Part shown: positions 1-9,690 of the stretch, one piece after another
Position numbering within the stretch: position 1 is the first letter of the stretch
Layout of the letters: each line of letters begins with the position of its first letter
Position numbers and translations under genes: made by a program
Assembly (NCBI RefSeq): GCF_017569205.1
Contig: NZ_CP071870.1
Location: forward strand, 806,001 to 870,000
Direction of reading: 5' to 3'
Source of the DNA: Propioniciclava sp. MC1595
GTDB lineage: Bacteria; Actinomycetota; Actinomycetes; Propionibacteriales; Propionibacteriaceae
Length of the DNA stretch: 64,000 bases
Notes under the pieces: model-generated
Databases searched by the model: none
What the model was told of the DNA's origin: nothing
What the model saw: only the letters and a program-made list of their open reading frames with translations

Positions 1-175
1 CGACCGCGACCAGCGACCAGATGATGCGGTGGGCCAGGATCTCGAACGCACCCGCCGGCTTCAGCAGCGGGAACAGCAGCGGGAAGAAGCCCCAGATGAC
101 GTAGGCCGCGATGCCCGACGCCAGCCCGCGCGACCGCTCGGCGGCGGCGTCGGGGGTGGGGGCGGGTGCGGTCAC
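1..175 (-). CDS. rarD: EamA-family permease RarD, N-terminal part
   Basis: The first 58 codons of a drug/metabolite (EamA) transporter run off the window edge. After a short polar leader rich in Ala and Pro comes the RarD-like first membrane helix (IAAYVIWGFFPLL), then KPAGAFEILAHRIIWS, which matches the conserved start of RarD proteins. The start is a GTG. A TACAGT hexamer (182-187, complement) lies 6 nt upstream, so the transcript is probably leaderless. Substrate is not established for RarD in general. The gene is divergent from the CoA-transferase at 241. Confidence 0.8.
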   Translation of the reverse strand, partial: MTAPAPTPDAAAERSRGLASGIAAYVIWGFFPLLFPLLKPAGAFEILAHRIIWSLVAV

Positions 176-240
176 GGGGAGACTGTAGGCCGTGGGTGCC
201 GAGTTCCCCCGCCTTGGCCCGGTCTGGTGAGATGGACCCC
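176..240. promoter_or_regulatory. Divergent promoter region rarD / CoA-transferase
   Basis: This 65-nt region separates two divergent genes. The -10-like hexamers are TACAGT for rarD (complement of 182-187) and TGAGAT for the CoA-transferase (228-233), each 6-7 nt from its start codon. No Shine-Dalgarno sequence is well placed for either gene. Confidence 0.5.
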
Positions 241-1338
241 ATGACGACGGGGGCTCTCGCAGGACTCAAGGTGATCGAACTCGGCACGATCGGGCCGGGC
301 CCGTTCACCGCCATGATGTTCGCCGACCACGGCGCCGACGTGCTGCACGTCGAGCGGCCCGGCGGAGTCCCGGCGGTGGGGCCCATCGGCAACCGGCGCA
401 CCGACATCATCCACCGCAACCGGCGCACCATCGAGCTCGACCTCAAGACCCCCGAGGGCCGGGACGCGGTGCTCGAGCTGGTCAAGGACGCCGACGTGCT
501 CATCGAGGGCAACCGCCCCGGCGTCGCCGAGCGCCTCGGCGTGGGCCCCGACGTGTGCCTCGAGCTCAACCCCCGCCTCGTCTACGGCCGCGTCACCGGC
601 TGGGGGCAGTTCGGTCCCAAGGCGAAGCAGGCCGGCCACGACCTGAACTACATGGCGGCGTCCGGCACCCTGTCGACCTTGGGCCGCGCCGACCAGCCGC
701 CGACGGTGCCGCTGGCCTACATCGGCGACCTCGGCGGCGGCTCGATGATGCTGGCGTTCGGGATCCTCGCCGCGCTGTACGAGCGGCAGTCCTCGGGCCT
801 GGGGCAGGTGGTGGACGCCGCGATCCTCGACGGCGCGACCCTGCTCGCCACCGCGTTCCACGGGTTCGCGCAGATCGGCGCCTGGGACGAGACCCGCCGC
901 GGCGTGAACCTCGTCGACTCGGGCGCCCCCTTCTACGACTGCTACGAGACGGCCGACGGCGAGTGGATGGCGGTGGGCTCGCTCGAGAACAAGTTCTTCC
1001 TCGAGCTGCTGAAGGTGCTCGAGCTCGACCCGGCCACGCTGCCCGACCAGCACGACCGCGAGCGCTGGCCCGAGCTGCGCGCGGCCATCGCCGGCGCCAT
1101 CAAGGGCCGCACCCGCGACGAGTGGCGCGACCGGGCGGCCGGCACGGACGCCTGCCTCGAGCCGGTGCTGCGGATGAGCGAGGTCCGCCACGACCCGCAC
1201 AACGACGCGCGCCAGACGATGGTGCACGTCGACGGGCTGTGGCAGCCCGCGCCCGCGCCGCGCCTGTCCCGGACGCCGGCCGGCCCGATCTCGCCCAGCG
1301 ACGTGACCACCGACCACGCGGGCGGCGTCAACGCCTGA
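241..1338 (+). CDS. CaiB/BaiF-family CoA-transferase, alpha-methylacyl-CoA racemase type
   Basis: A 365-residue member of the family III CoA-transferase/racemase fold. The N-terminus VIELGTIGPGPF is typical. The racemase catalytic elements are visible: H133-D134 in AGHDLNY (equivalent to His126 of mycobacterial MCR) and D163 in IGDLGGGSMM (equivalent to Asp156). This favours 2-methylacyl-CoA racemase (2R/2S epimerisation in branched-chain fatty acid or sterol-side-chain oxidation) over a true CoA-transferase. The ATG at 241 is preferred to upstream in-frame codons because TGAGAT lies 7 nt before it. The gene is monocistronic and converges on dppF, 7 nt away. Confidence 0.85.
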   Translation: MTTGALAGLKVIELGTIGPGPFTAMMFADHGADVLHVERPGGVPAVGPIGNRRTDIIHRNRRTIELDLKTPEGRDAVLELVKDADVLIEGNRPGVAERLGVGPDVCLELNPRLVYGRVTGWGQFGPKAKQAGHDLNYMAASGTLSTLGRADQPPTVPLAYIGDLGGGSMMLAFGILAALYERQSSGLGQVVDAAILDGATLLATAFHGFAQIGAWDETRRGVNLVDSGAPFYDCYETADGEWMAVGSLENKFFLELLKVLELDPATLPDQHDRERWPELRAAIAGAIKGRTRDEWRDRAAGTDACLEPVLRMSEVRHDPHNDARQTMVHVDGLWQPAPAPRLSRTPAGPISPSDVTTDHAGGVNA

Positions 1339-1344
1339 CGGGGG

Positions 1345-2489
<1,145 letters not shown>

Positions 2490-2493
<4 letters not shown>

Positions 2494-3518
2494 GCCCGGC
2501 CCTCCTCGATGCGCTGGCGGTCGGCGGCGGTCAGCGGGTAGTGGCAGCGCAGCAGCCGCAGCCCGCCGTCGGTGCGCGCCTCCTCGTCGGGCAGCAGGTC
2601 GGGTGCCACCGTGCGGCACTTCTCACCCTCCTGGTGGCAGCGCGGCGCGAACGCGCACGCGTGGTCCCACGGGATGTTGTCGGCCACCGACCCGGGGATC
2701 GGGAACAGCCGGGCGTCCCGGTCGCCGTCCAGGCGGGGGATCGAGCCCAGCAGCCCGCCGGTGTAGGGGTGGCGGGGCTCGGCGAACAGCGGGTGCCGCT
2801 TGGCGCGCTCGACGATGCGTCCGCCGTAGAGCACGTTCACCCCGTCGCACATCCCGGCCACGACCCCCAGGTCGTGCGTGATCATGATCAGCGCCGTCCC
2901 CGACTGCTCGACCAGGTCGGTCAACAGCGCGAGGATCTGCGCCTGGATCGTCACGTCCAGCGCGGTGGTCGGCTCGTCGGCGATCAGCAGGCGTGGCTCA
3001 CAGGCGAGCGCCATGGCGATCAGCGCACGCTGGCGCATGCCGCCCGACAGCTGGTGCGGGTACTCCTTCAGGCGGCGGGTGGGGTCGGGGATACCGACCT
3101 TGTCCAGCATCTCCGCGGCCTGCTTCGCCGCCACGGCCTTCTTCTCGCCGCGGTGCCGCGTGATCACCTCGGCGACCTGCACCCCGATCGGGACGACCGG
3201 GTTCAGCGACGACAGCGGGTCCTGGAAGATCATGGCCAGCTCGGCGCCGCGCTTGTCCCGCATGGCGGCGTCGGGCAGGGTCAGCAGCTCGGTGCCGGCG
3301 AAGCGCACCGACCCGGTCACCTGGTTGCCGCGTCGGGCGAGCAGGCGCATGATCGCCAGGGACGTCACCGACTTGCCGCAGCCGGACTCGCCGACCAGCC
3401 CGACGACCTCGCCGGGCGCGACGTTGAACGTGACCTTGTCGACGGCCGTGAACGGTTCCTGGCCGTGGCGGGTGAACCGCACCGAGAGGTCGTCGACCTC
3501 GAGCAGGGGCGTGCTCAT
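2490..3518 (-). CDS. dppD: Peptide ABC transporter ATP-binding protein DppD/OppD
   Basis: A 342-residue ATPase. Walker A is [11 protein letters not shown], the signature is [15 protein letters not shown], Walker B is [12 protein letters not shown] and the switch region is MITHDLGVV. The C-terminal segment [14 protein letters not shown] carries the Cys-rich motif shared by DppD/OppD proteins. The ATG at 3518 is chosen because GGAGGTGAGG lies just before it; an in-frame ATG 48 nt upstream lacks this. It is separated from dppC by 4 nt and overlaps dppF by 4 nt, so it sits in the middle of a five-gene operon. Confidence 0.9.
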
Positions 3519-3522
3519 CGCC

Positions 3523-4554
3523 TCACCTCCTGGACTTCGGATCGAGCGACTCGCGCAACGACTCACCGACGAGGGTGAAGCCGAGCGCCACCACGATGAT
3601 GCACAGCGCCGGGTAGACGGCCAGGTGCGGGTGGGAGTCGAAGTACGGTTGGGCGTTGCCGAGCATCTGGCCCCATTCCGGCGAGCGGTCGTCGGGGTTG
3701 CCCAGGCCGAGGAACGACAGGGCGGCCGCGTCGATGATCGCCGTGGCGAGCACCAGGGTGGCCTGGACGATCACGGGCCCCATCGCGTTGGGCAGCATGT
3801 GCCGGAACACGATCGGCCCCTGCCGGACGCCCAAGGCCCGGGCCGCCAGCACGTGGTCGGAGTGGCGCTGGGCCAGCATCGAGCCGCGCAGCAGGCGCGC
3901 GAACACGGGGACCTGCACGATCGCGATGGCGAGGATGACGGTCCACTGCGACGGCGAGCGGAACATCGCCGCGATGGAGAAGGCCATCAGCAGCGACGGG
4001 ATCGACAGCAGCACGTCGACCACGCGCATGACCACGGAGTCGACCCAGCCACCGAACGCACCGGCGAGCGTGCCCAGGGCCATGCCGCCGAGCAGGCCGC
4101 CGAGGGTGGCCAGCACGCCGACGATCAGCGTCTGGCGCGCTCCGACCATCAGGCGCGACAGCACGTCGCGGCCCAGGTAGTCGGCGCCGAGCGGGTGGCC
4201 GGGCTGGGGGCCGGGGACGGGGTTGGTCTGGCGGTGCACCTGCTCGATCAGGACGCGGGTCGCCGGGTCGTGCGGCGCGATGAGCGGCGCGACGATGGCC
4301 AGGACGATGAACAGCACCACGATGGCGGCCCCGATGAGGAACACCCAGTCGCGGCGCAGGCGGCGCCAGGCCGACATCCAGAGGCTGACGCCCTCACCGG
4401 ACGCCACGCGCCCGGCGTCGCTGACGGCGGTGGCCACGCCACCGCCCGCCGAACCGGACGCCGTGCCGGCCGAGGCGGTCGAGGCCAGCGCGTCGATGCG
4501 CGCCTTCTTGTGGGACGGGGTGCCCGGGATCGGGCGACGAGGAGAATCGGTCAT
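3523..4554 (-). CDS. dppC: Peptide ABC transporter permease DppC
   Basis: A 343-residue membrane permease. A polar, Ser/Gly/Ala-rich N-terminal tail of about 65 residues precedes the OppC-type N-terminal helix (WVFLIGAAIVVLFIVLAIVAP) and the PLGADYLGRDVLSRL segment diagnostic of DppC/OppC. The binding-protein-dependent transport (EAA) loop is visible as ARALGVRQGPIVFRHMLPN. About six membrane segments are expected. It pairs with DppB to form the translocation channel. The start ATG follows a GTGAGGGG-type ribosome site and lies 9 nt after the dppB stop. Confidence 0.9.
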   Translation of the reverse strand: MTDSPRRPIPGTPSHKKARIDALASTASAGTASGSAGGGVATAVSDAGRVASGEGVSLWMSAWRRLRRDWVFLIGAAIVVLFIVLAIVAPLIAPHDPATRVLIEQVHRQTNPVPGPQPGHPLGADYLGRDVLSRLMVGARQTLIVGVLATLGGLLGGMALGTLAGAFGGWVDSVVMRVVDVLLSIPSLLMAFSIAAMFRSPSQWTVILAIAIVQVPVFARLLRGSMLAQRHSDHVLAARALGVRQGPIVFRHMLPNAMGPVIVQATLVLATAIIDAAALSFLGLGNPDDRSPEWGQMLGNAQPYFDSHPHLAVYPALCIIVVALGFTLVGESLRESLDPKSRR

Positions 4555-4563
4555 GTCAGCCCC

Positions 4564-5574
4564 TCACCGCACCCGGACGCGCGGGTCGATGGCCGCGTAC
4601 GCGATGTCGACGACCATGTTGACGAGGATGTAGATGAGCGCGGCCATCATGATCAGCACCTGCAGCACCGCGTAGTCGCGGGTCTCGAAGCCGTAGGCCA
4701 GCGCGTGCCCGACGCCGCGGAAGGTGAACACGCGCTCGGTCAGGACGGCGCCCGCGAGCAGGGCGCCGGTCTGCAGGCCGATGGTGGTCACGACGGGGAT
4801 CAGGGCGTTGCGCAGGACGTGCCGGCCGCGGATCGTCGCGGCCCGCAGGCCCTTGGCCTGGGCGGTTCGGACGTAGTCCTCGTCCAGCACCTCGAGCACG
4901 GAGGCGCGCGTGATGCGCAGGATCACCGCGAACGGGATCGAGCTCAGCGCTACCGCGGGGAGGATCAGGTGGCGCAGGGCGTCCCAGGCGGCGTCCCACT
5001 CGCGGGTCAGCAGTCCGTCGAGGACGTACATGCCGGTGATGTGGGTGGCGTTGATGCCGACGCTCTGGCGTCCGGACGGCGGCAGGATGCCCAACTGGAT
5101 CGCGAACACGTACTTCAGCGCGAACGCCAGGAAGAACACGGGGACCGCGATGCCGACCAGGGAGAAGAGCACCGACCCGGTGTCGAGGAAGGTGCCGCGG
5201 CGGCGGGCGGCCAGGTAGCCCAGCGGGATGCCGAGCAGGATCGCCAGGGTCAGGGCGAAGAAGCTGAGCTCGATCGTCGCCGGGAACCGGGACAGGAAGA
5301 TCTCGAGCGCGTCGCGTCCGGGAAGGACGCCGGTGGAGACGCCGAACTGGCCCTGCGCGGCCCGCTCGAGGAAGCGCAGGTACTGGATGAAGATCGGCTG
5401 GTCGAGGCCGAGCGCCTGCTCCAGTGCGGCACGGTCCTCGGGGGTGCTGCGCTCGCCGAGGAGCGCGGACACGGGGCCGCCCGGCAGCGAGCGCAGCCAG
5501 GCGAACAAGAGGAGGGACAGGACGAAGAGGGTCACGATGGCTTGGAGGAGCCGCCGGACGATGTATCTGCTCAC
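4564..5574 (-). CDS. dppB: Peptide ABC transporter permease DppB
   Basis: A 336-residue permease of the DppB/OppB type. The N-terminal helix (MSRYIVRRLLQAIVTLFVLS) and the following LPGGPVSALLGERSTPEDRAAL region are typical. The EAA loop reads DYVRTAQAKGLRAATIRGRH. About six transmembrane helices are predicted by eye. The start codon is GTG with a GGTGAG sequence upstream. It lies 66 nt downstream of the binding-protein gene, and a perfect hairpin fills that gap. Confidence 0.9.
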   Translation of the reverse strand: MSRYIVRRLLQAIVTLFVLSLLLFAWLRSLPGGPVSALLGERSTPEDRAALEQALGLDQPIFIQYLRFLERAAQGQFGVSTGVLPGRDALEIFLSRFPATIELSFFALTLAILLGIPLGYLAARRRGTFLDTGSVLFSLVGIAVPVFFLAFALKYVFAIQLGILPPSGRQSVGINATHITGMYVLDGLLTREWDAAWDALRHLILPAVALSSIPFAVILRITRASVLEVLDEDYVRTAQAKGLRAATIRGRHVLRNALIPVVTTIGLQTGALLAGAVLTERVFTFRGVGHALAYGFETRDYAVLQVLIMMAALIYILVNMVVDIAYAAIDPRVRVR

Positions 5575-5601
5575 AGGCTCACCAGGAGGAGGAGGCGAGG
5601 G

Positions 5602-5635
5602 CGGGGGCCGTGGGTGCGTGCACCCACGGCCCCCG
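5602..5635 (-). terminator. Perfect intra-operon hairpin between dppA and dppB
   Basis: The arms GGGGGCCGTGGGTGC (5603-5617) and GCACCCACGGCCCCC (5620-5634) are exactly complementary, extended by one further C-G pair, with a 2-nt formal loop. No U-run follows on the minus strand. The position just after the binding-protein gene suggests a 3'-end stabiliser or partial terminator that keeps binding protein in excess over the membrane subunits. Confidence 0.6.
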
Positions 5636-5640
5636 GGACC

Positions 5641-7353
5641 TCACTCGGTGATCGTGACCGTGGAGAAGTCCTCCGCGGCCAGCGGGCTGGTCACCAGACC
5701 CTCCACGCCGGCGGCCACGACGATGGCCGGCGGGCTGTGGGAGATCGGGAGACCGGGCAGGTACTCCTCGGCGATCTTCTTGTTCAGGTCGGAGACCATC
5801 TGGTCGCGCTTGGCGGCGTCCGGCTCGGAGTCGGCGGCCACCAGGGCGTCGGTCAGCTCCTGCGCAAACGGGTAGTTCTTCGTCGCGAAGGCGTTGTCCT
5901 GCTTGGTGAAGAAGGTGCCGATGAAGTTGTCGGCCGAGTCGTAGTCACCGGTCCAGCCCAGCAGGAAGGCCGGGGCCTCACCCTGCTCGGTGCCGTCGAG
6001 GTAGCCACCGGTCCAGGGCTTGGCGACCGGGTTGATGGTGACGCCCACGGCCTCCCAGTCGGAGCGGATGGCCTCGTAGATGGACGCCGGGTCCGGCATG
6101 TACGGACGGGTCACCTCGGTGGGCTGCCAGAACTCGAGGGTCAGGTCGGAGTGACCGGCCTCGGCCAGGAGGGCCTTGGCCTTCTCGGGGTCGTGCGGGT
6201 ACGGCTGCAGCGAGGTGTTGTAGCCCGACACGGCCTTCGGGAAGAACTGGCTCGCGGCCTCGGCGCCCTCGGGCAGCTGCGACTGGACGAGCTGGTCACG
6301 GTTGATTGCGTACGACAGGGCCTGGCGGACGCGGACGTCCTTGAGGGCCTCGTTCTTGGTGGCGTTCAGGCCGACGTAGAGGATGTTGAACGCGGGGCGG
6401 ATCTCCACCTTCGCGCCGCCGTCCTCGAGTGCCTTCCAGTCAACCGGGTTGGGCAGGTCGTAGCCGTGGATCGTGCCGGCCTGCAGCTCCTGGCGGCGGG
6501 TCGACTCGTCGGGGATCGTGCGGATGACCATCTTGGCCACGCCCGCCTTGGTGCCCCAGTAGTCCTCGTTGCGGTTCAGCGTGACCTCGCCGGCGGCGTC
6601 GTCGTAGCCACCGAAGGTGAACGCGCCGGTGCCGGTCGGGTGCTCGAGGGCGTAGGCGGGGTACGTGAAGCCGCTGCCCTGCGCCTGGACGTTGTTGGCG
6701 TCGTACTTCTCGTGGGCAGTCGGGCTCTGGATGGCGTACGCGCCGTGGGCGAGGATGTCGGGGAACTTCGAGGTGACGCGGGTGACCTTGACCGTGGCGG
6801 TCATGCCGTCGGCGGTGCAGGACTCGAACAGCGAGTCCTTGTCGGTCTGGTCGGCGAAGCCACCGAAGTTGTTGTTCCAGTAGTAGGTCACCGCGGAGCT
6901 CTGGGCGGCGCCGGTCTGGTTGTACCAGCGGTCGAAGTTCGCGCACACCGCCGCGGCGTCGAGGTCGGTGCCGTCGTGGAACTTGACGCCCTCGCGGATC
7001 TTGAACGTCCAGGTGAGGCCGTCCCCTGAGCCCTCGTAGGACTCGGCGAGGCCGGGGCCCGTCTTCGCCTCGCCGGGGAGGAAGTCGAGCAGCTGCTCGT
7101 AGATCTGGCGGGTGACGCGGAACGTCTCACCGTCGGAGGCGTAGAAGGGGTCGAACAGCTTGGGGGCGCCGGCGGCGCCGAAGATGAAGGTGGCGTCGGC
7201 ATTGGCGTTGCCGGAGTCCGACGGGGCGGCCGTCGCACCCGTCGTGCCTTGCGGGGCCGACGTCGTCGGGGTCCGCTGCGACTCCGCGCAGGCGGACAGG
7301 CCGACTGCGAGGGCCAGCGCGCCGGCGACGGCGACCAGCTTGCGGTTGGGCAT
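5641..7353 (-). CDS. dppA: Peptide ABC transporter substrate-binding lipoprotein (SBP family 5)
   Basis: A 570-residue solute-binding protein. A signal peptide ends in a lipobox (LSAC, lipidated Cys at residue 22), followed by a Thr/Ser/Ala-rich linker. The mature part has family 5 hallmarks such as FKIREGVKFHDGTDLDAAAV and VRQALSYAINRDQLV. It should capture di- or oligopeptides outside the membrane and deliver them to DppBC; the exact ligand cannot be read from sequence. The ATG at 7353 has GAGAGGAC upstream. The 5' leader holds a 7-bp hairpin (7376-7396). It is the first gene of dppABCDF and is divergent from dcd. Confidence 0.9.
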   Translation of the reverse strand: MPNRKLVAVAGALALAVGLSACAESQRTPTTSAPQGTTGATAAPSDSGNANADATFIFGAAGAPKLFDPFYASDGETFRVTRQIYEQLLDFLPGEAKTGPGLAESYEGSGDGLTWTFKIREGVKFHDGTDLDAAAVCANFDRWYNQTGAAQSSAVTYYWNNNFGGFADQTDKDSLFESCTADGMTATVKVTRVTSKFPDILAHGAYAIQSPTAHEKYDANNVQAQGSGFTYPAYALEHPTGTGAFTFGGYDDAAGEVTLNRNEDYWGTKAGVAKMVIRTIPDESTRRQELQAGTIHGYDLPNPVDWKALEDGGAKVEIRPAFNILYVGLNATKNEALKDVRVRQALSYAINRDQLVQSQLPEGAEAASQFFPKAVSGYNTSLQPYPHDPEKAKALLAEAGHSDLTLEFWQPTEVTRPYMPDPASIYEAIRSDWEAVGVTINPVAKPWTGGYLDGTEQGEAPAFLLGWTGDYDSADNFIGTFFTKQDNAFATKNYPFAQELTDALVAADSEPDAAKRDQMVSDLNKKIAEEYLPGLPISHSPPAIVVAAGVEGLVTSPLAAEDFSTVTITE

Positions 7354-7477
7354 CGGTGATGTCCTCTCGTTCGGGGGGCCGGCCCGGGTCCGGCCCAGCG
7401 ATTGGGGTCAACCCAAGCAGAGCGGTTGAACAGTTCACCACCACCCACCCCATCTCGTGACCCAAATGAAACGCAGC

Positions 7478-7483
7478 TAGGCT
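7478..7483 (+). promoter_or_regulatory. -10 element of leaderless dcd
   Basis: TAGGCT ends 6 nt before the GTG start codon, so transcription would begin at or within a base or two of the initiation codon. The same hexamer at the same spacing recurs before pgi, ppgK, the M3 peptidase and the GNAT gene. Confidence 0.6.
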
Positions 7484-7489
7484 CGGCCC

Positions 7490-8068
7490 GTGCTCCTGTC
7501 TGACCGCGACATCGCCGCCCAGATCGAGGCCGGACGCGTCCGGCTCGACCCCTACGACCCCGCGATGGTGCAGCCCTCCAGCGTCGACGTGCGCCTGGAC
7601 CGCTACTTCCGGCTGTTCGACAACCACAAGTACCCCTTCATCGACCCCGCCGAGGAGCAGCCCGAGCTGACCCGGCTCGTCGAGGTCGACCCCGACGAGG
7701 CCTTCATCCTCCACCCGGGCGAGTTCGTGCTCGCCAGCACGCTGGAGCAGGTGAGCCTGCCCGACGACATCGCCGCGCGTGTGGAGGGCAAGTCCTCCCT
7801 GGGGCGCCTCGGGCTGCTGACCCACGCCACCGCCGGGTTCGTCGACCCCGGCTTCACCGGCCACGTCACCCTCGAGCTCAGCAACGTCGCCACGCTGCCG
7901 ATCAAGCTGTGGCCGGGCATGAAGATCGGCCAGCTGTGCTTCTTCCAGCTCAGCTCGCCGGCCGAGCACCCGTACGGCACGCAGCAGCGCGGTTCGCACT
8001 ACCAGGGCCAGCGTGGTCCGACGGCCTCGCGCTCCTTCGAGAACTTCAGGCGGACGCCGCCGGCGTAG
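7490..8068 (+). CDS. dcd: dCTP deaminase (probably bifunctional, dUMP-forming)
   Basis: A 192-residue trimeric nucleotide enzyme. The family core is clear: MLLSDRDI at the N-terminus, [22 protein letters not shown] and [19 protein letters not shown]. Actinobacterial homologues both deaminate dCTP and hydrolyse dUTP, giving dUMP for thymidylate synthesis; the same is inferred here. The GTG start at 7490 lies 6 nt after TAGGCT (7478-7483) with no ribosome site, so the mRNA is probably leaderless. Confidence 0.92.
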   Translation: MLLSDRDIAAQIEAGRVRLDPYDPAMVQPSSVDVRLDRYFRLFDNHKYPFIDPAEEQPELTRLVEVDPDEAFILHPGEFVLASTLEQVSLPDDIAARVEGKSSLGRLGLLTHATAGFVDPGFTGHVTLELSNVATLPIKLWPGMKIGQLCFFQLSSPAEHPYGTQQRGSHYQGQRGPTASRSFENFRRTPPA

Positions 8069-8090
8069 CCCGCGCCCCGTCGAGGCCGGC

Positions 8091-8678
8091 TCAGCCGACC
8101 TCGACGGGGAGCAGGATGCGGCCGACGCTGTTGGACAGGTGGGCCTCGAAGAGAACGTCGGTGTCGATCGACCCCTCGGGCCACACGTCCATCTCGAGCA
8201 TGACGAAGCCGTGCGTGGTCGCCCAGAGTGACAGCGCCATCGTGTCGGCGTCGTGCGGGGCGAGCACCCCGGCGTCCTGCAGGCGGTGCAGCATGCGGCG
8301 GATGGGCTCCACCATGGCCGCGCGCGGGGCGTAGTCGCTGCCCGACGGCCCCACGAACATCAGGCGGTACAGGCCTGGGTTGGCCCGGGACCAGGCGCGG
8401 TAGAGGGCACCGGAGGCCTGCAGCGCCTCGATCGTGGGCTCGCCGTCGGCGAGCTCGAACTGGGGGCGGAGGAAGTCCTCGCGGGCCACGCGGGCGACCT
8501 CGTCGATGAGGGCGTCCTTGCTGCCGAAGATCGAGTAGACGGCGTTGGTCGAGGTGTCGCACTCGGCCGCCAGGTCGCGCAGGGGGACGTCGTCGGGGTC
8601 CTGGGTGCGCAGGTGCTGCAACATCACCGCGACAAGGCGTTCACGCAGGTCGTCGGGATAGTTCTTGTGCCGCACCAC
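8091..8678 (-). CDS. TetR-family regulator with WHG-type C-terminal domain
   Basis: A 195-residue regulator. The N-terminal helix-turn-helix is seen in VPLRDLAAECDTSTNAVYSIFGSKDALIDEVAR (residues about 31-62). The C-terminal ligand domain contains WATTHGFVMLEM, resembling the W..HG motif of TetR_C_33 proteins. Its ligand is unknown. The start is GTG; TATACT (complement of 8686-8691) lies 7 nt upstream, so it is probably leaderless. It lies 18 nt downstream of the phosphotransferase-like gene on the same strand but has its own promoter. Confidence 0.85.
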   Translation of the reverse strand: MVRHKNYPDDLRERLVAVMLQHLRTQDPDDVPLRDLAAECDTSTNAVYSIFGSKDALIDEVARVAREDFLRPQFELADGEPTIEALQASGALYRAWSRANPGLYRLMFVGPSGSDYAPRAAMVEPIRRMLHRLQDAGVLAPHDADTMALSLWATTHGFVMLEMDVWPEGSIDTDVLFEAHLSNSVGRILLPVEVG

Positions 8679-8685
8679 GGGGCGG

Positions 8686-8691
8686 AGTATA
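8686..8691 (-). promoter_or_regulatory. -10 element of the TetR-family gene
   Basis: The minus strand reads TATACT, a near-consensus -10 box 7 nt before the GTG start at 8678. It lies immediately after the stop codon (8697-8699) of the upstream phosphotransferase-like gene. Confidence 0.6.
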
Positions 8692-8696
8692 GGAGG

Positions 8697-9608
8697 TCAG
8701 ACGTCCTCGCGGCAGAGCTCGTCCAGCGCGTGGCGGCCGCTGGCGACCAGGCGGGGGAACTCGTCCGGGCGGGACAGCAGCACCAGCCCGAGGTGCAGCG
8801 CCCACGCGCGGGCGCGGACCCAGGTGGCGGCATCCACGGGGTGCCCTTCCTCGAGGCGCTCGGTGAACAGGCGGCGTCCGGTCGCGTCGAAGGTGAGCCA
8901 CGCGGTCGCGAGGTCGCAGGCCGGGTCGCCGGCGGTCACGTCGCCCCAGTCGACGACGCCGGCGAGGCGGCCGTCGGCGCCGATCACGATGTTGTGCGGG
9001 TGGAGGTCGCCGTGGAGCCAGACGTCGACGCCGTCGAAGTCGGGGGCGTGGGACCAGGCCTCCCAGCGGGGGAGCAGGGCCTCCGCGAGTTCCGCGTGGC
9101 CGGAGCGCGCGAGGTCGGCCAGGCGGGAGCGCACGCGGGCGTCCGCGGCCTCGGTCGCCAGCGAGCCGCCGCGGAACGGGTTGACCGGCGCGTGCGTCGG
9201 GGCCGGCACGTGCAGGGACCAGGTGAAGTCGGCCAAGTCCTCGGCGAGGGCCACGCGCTCGGCAGGCGGCACCGCGGCCGCCTCGCGCCCGGGGATGTAC
9301 TCGACCACCGACCAGGGGTGGGGGAAGTGCGGGCTGGGGCCTCCGACCGCGACCGGCTGCGGCGTGGCCGTCGTGAGCTGAGGGCCCAGCTCGGGCAGCC
9401 AGCGGACCTCGTCGGCGTGCAGTTCGGCCGCCGCCTCGTGGCGCGGGAGCCGGACCACCATGCGTTCCCCGAGGCGGAAGGTGTGGTTGTCCCAGCCGTC
9501 GGCGAGGCGCTCCACGGGGAGCCCCACGAGGGCAGGGGCCTGTTCCGCGAGGAGGGTGCGGACCAGCCCCGCGGACGTGCCGGGGCCGGCGGTGGGTGCG
9601 ATCGCCAT
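8697..9608 (-). CDS. Aminoglycoside-phosphotransferase-family kinase
   Basis: A 303-residue protein with the APH/choline-kinase fold. Brenner's motif is HGDLHPHNIV and the Mg-binding segment is VVDWGDVTAGDPACDLA; both catalytic Asp residues are present. Many members phosphorylate small molecules or macrolides rather than aminoglycosides, so a resistance role is not implied. The ATG at 9608 is preferred over upstream codons because GGAG sits 5 nt before it and homology begins soon after. The TetR gene lies directly downstream. Confidence 0.8.
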   Translation of the reverse strand: MAIAPTAGPGTSAGLVRTLLAEQAPALVGLPVERLADGWDNHTFRLGERMVVRLPRHEAAAELHADEVRWLPELGPQLTTATPQPVAVGGPSPHFPHPWSVVEYIPGREAAAVPPAERVALAEDLADFTWSLHVPAPTHAPVNPFRGGSLATEAADARVRSRLADLARSGHAELAEALLPRWEAWSHAPDFDGVDVWLHGDLHPHNIVIGADGRLAGVVDWGDVTAGDPACDLATAWLTFDATGRRLFTERLEEGHPVDAATWVRARAWALHLGLVLLSRPDEFPRLVASGRHALDELCREDV

Positions 9609-9690
9609 GGCTCCATTGCAGGCCAGCGAGGCCCCCGCACTCCACTGGGATCGGGGAGTTGCCTTCCATTGCCTCCGGCATGATGGGCGC

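Noticed and set aside
2878-7029. A plus-strand reading frame of about 1380 codons opposite the dpp operon
   Set aside because: It lies antisense to five clearly recognisable transport genes. Its composition (His/Arg/Gln/Gly-rich) is that of a GC-rich shadow frame, without domains or a ribosome site.
8697-9608. Antibiotic-resistance gene
   Set aside because: APH-fold kinases act on many substrates. Nothing in the sequence or context specifies an aminoglycoside.
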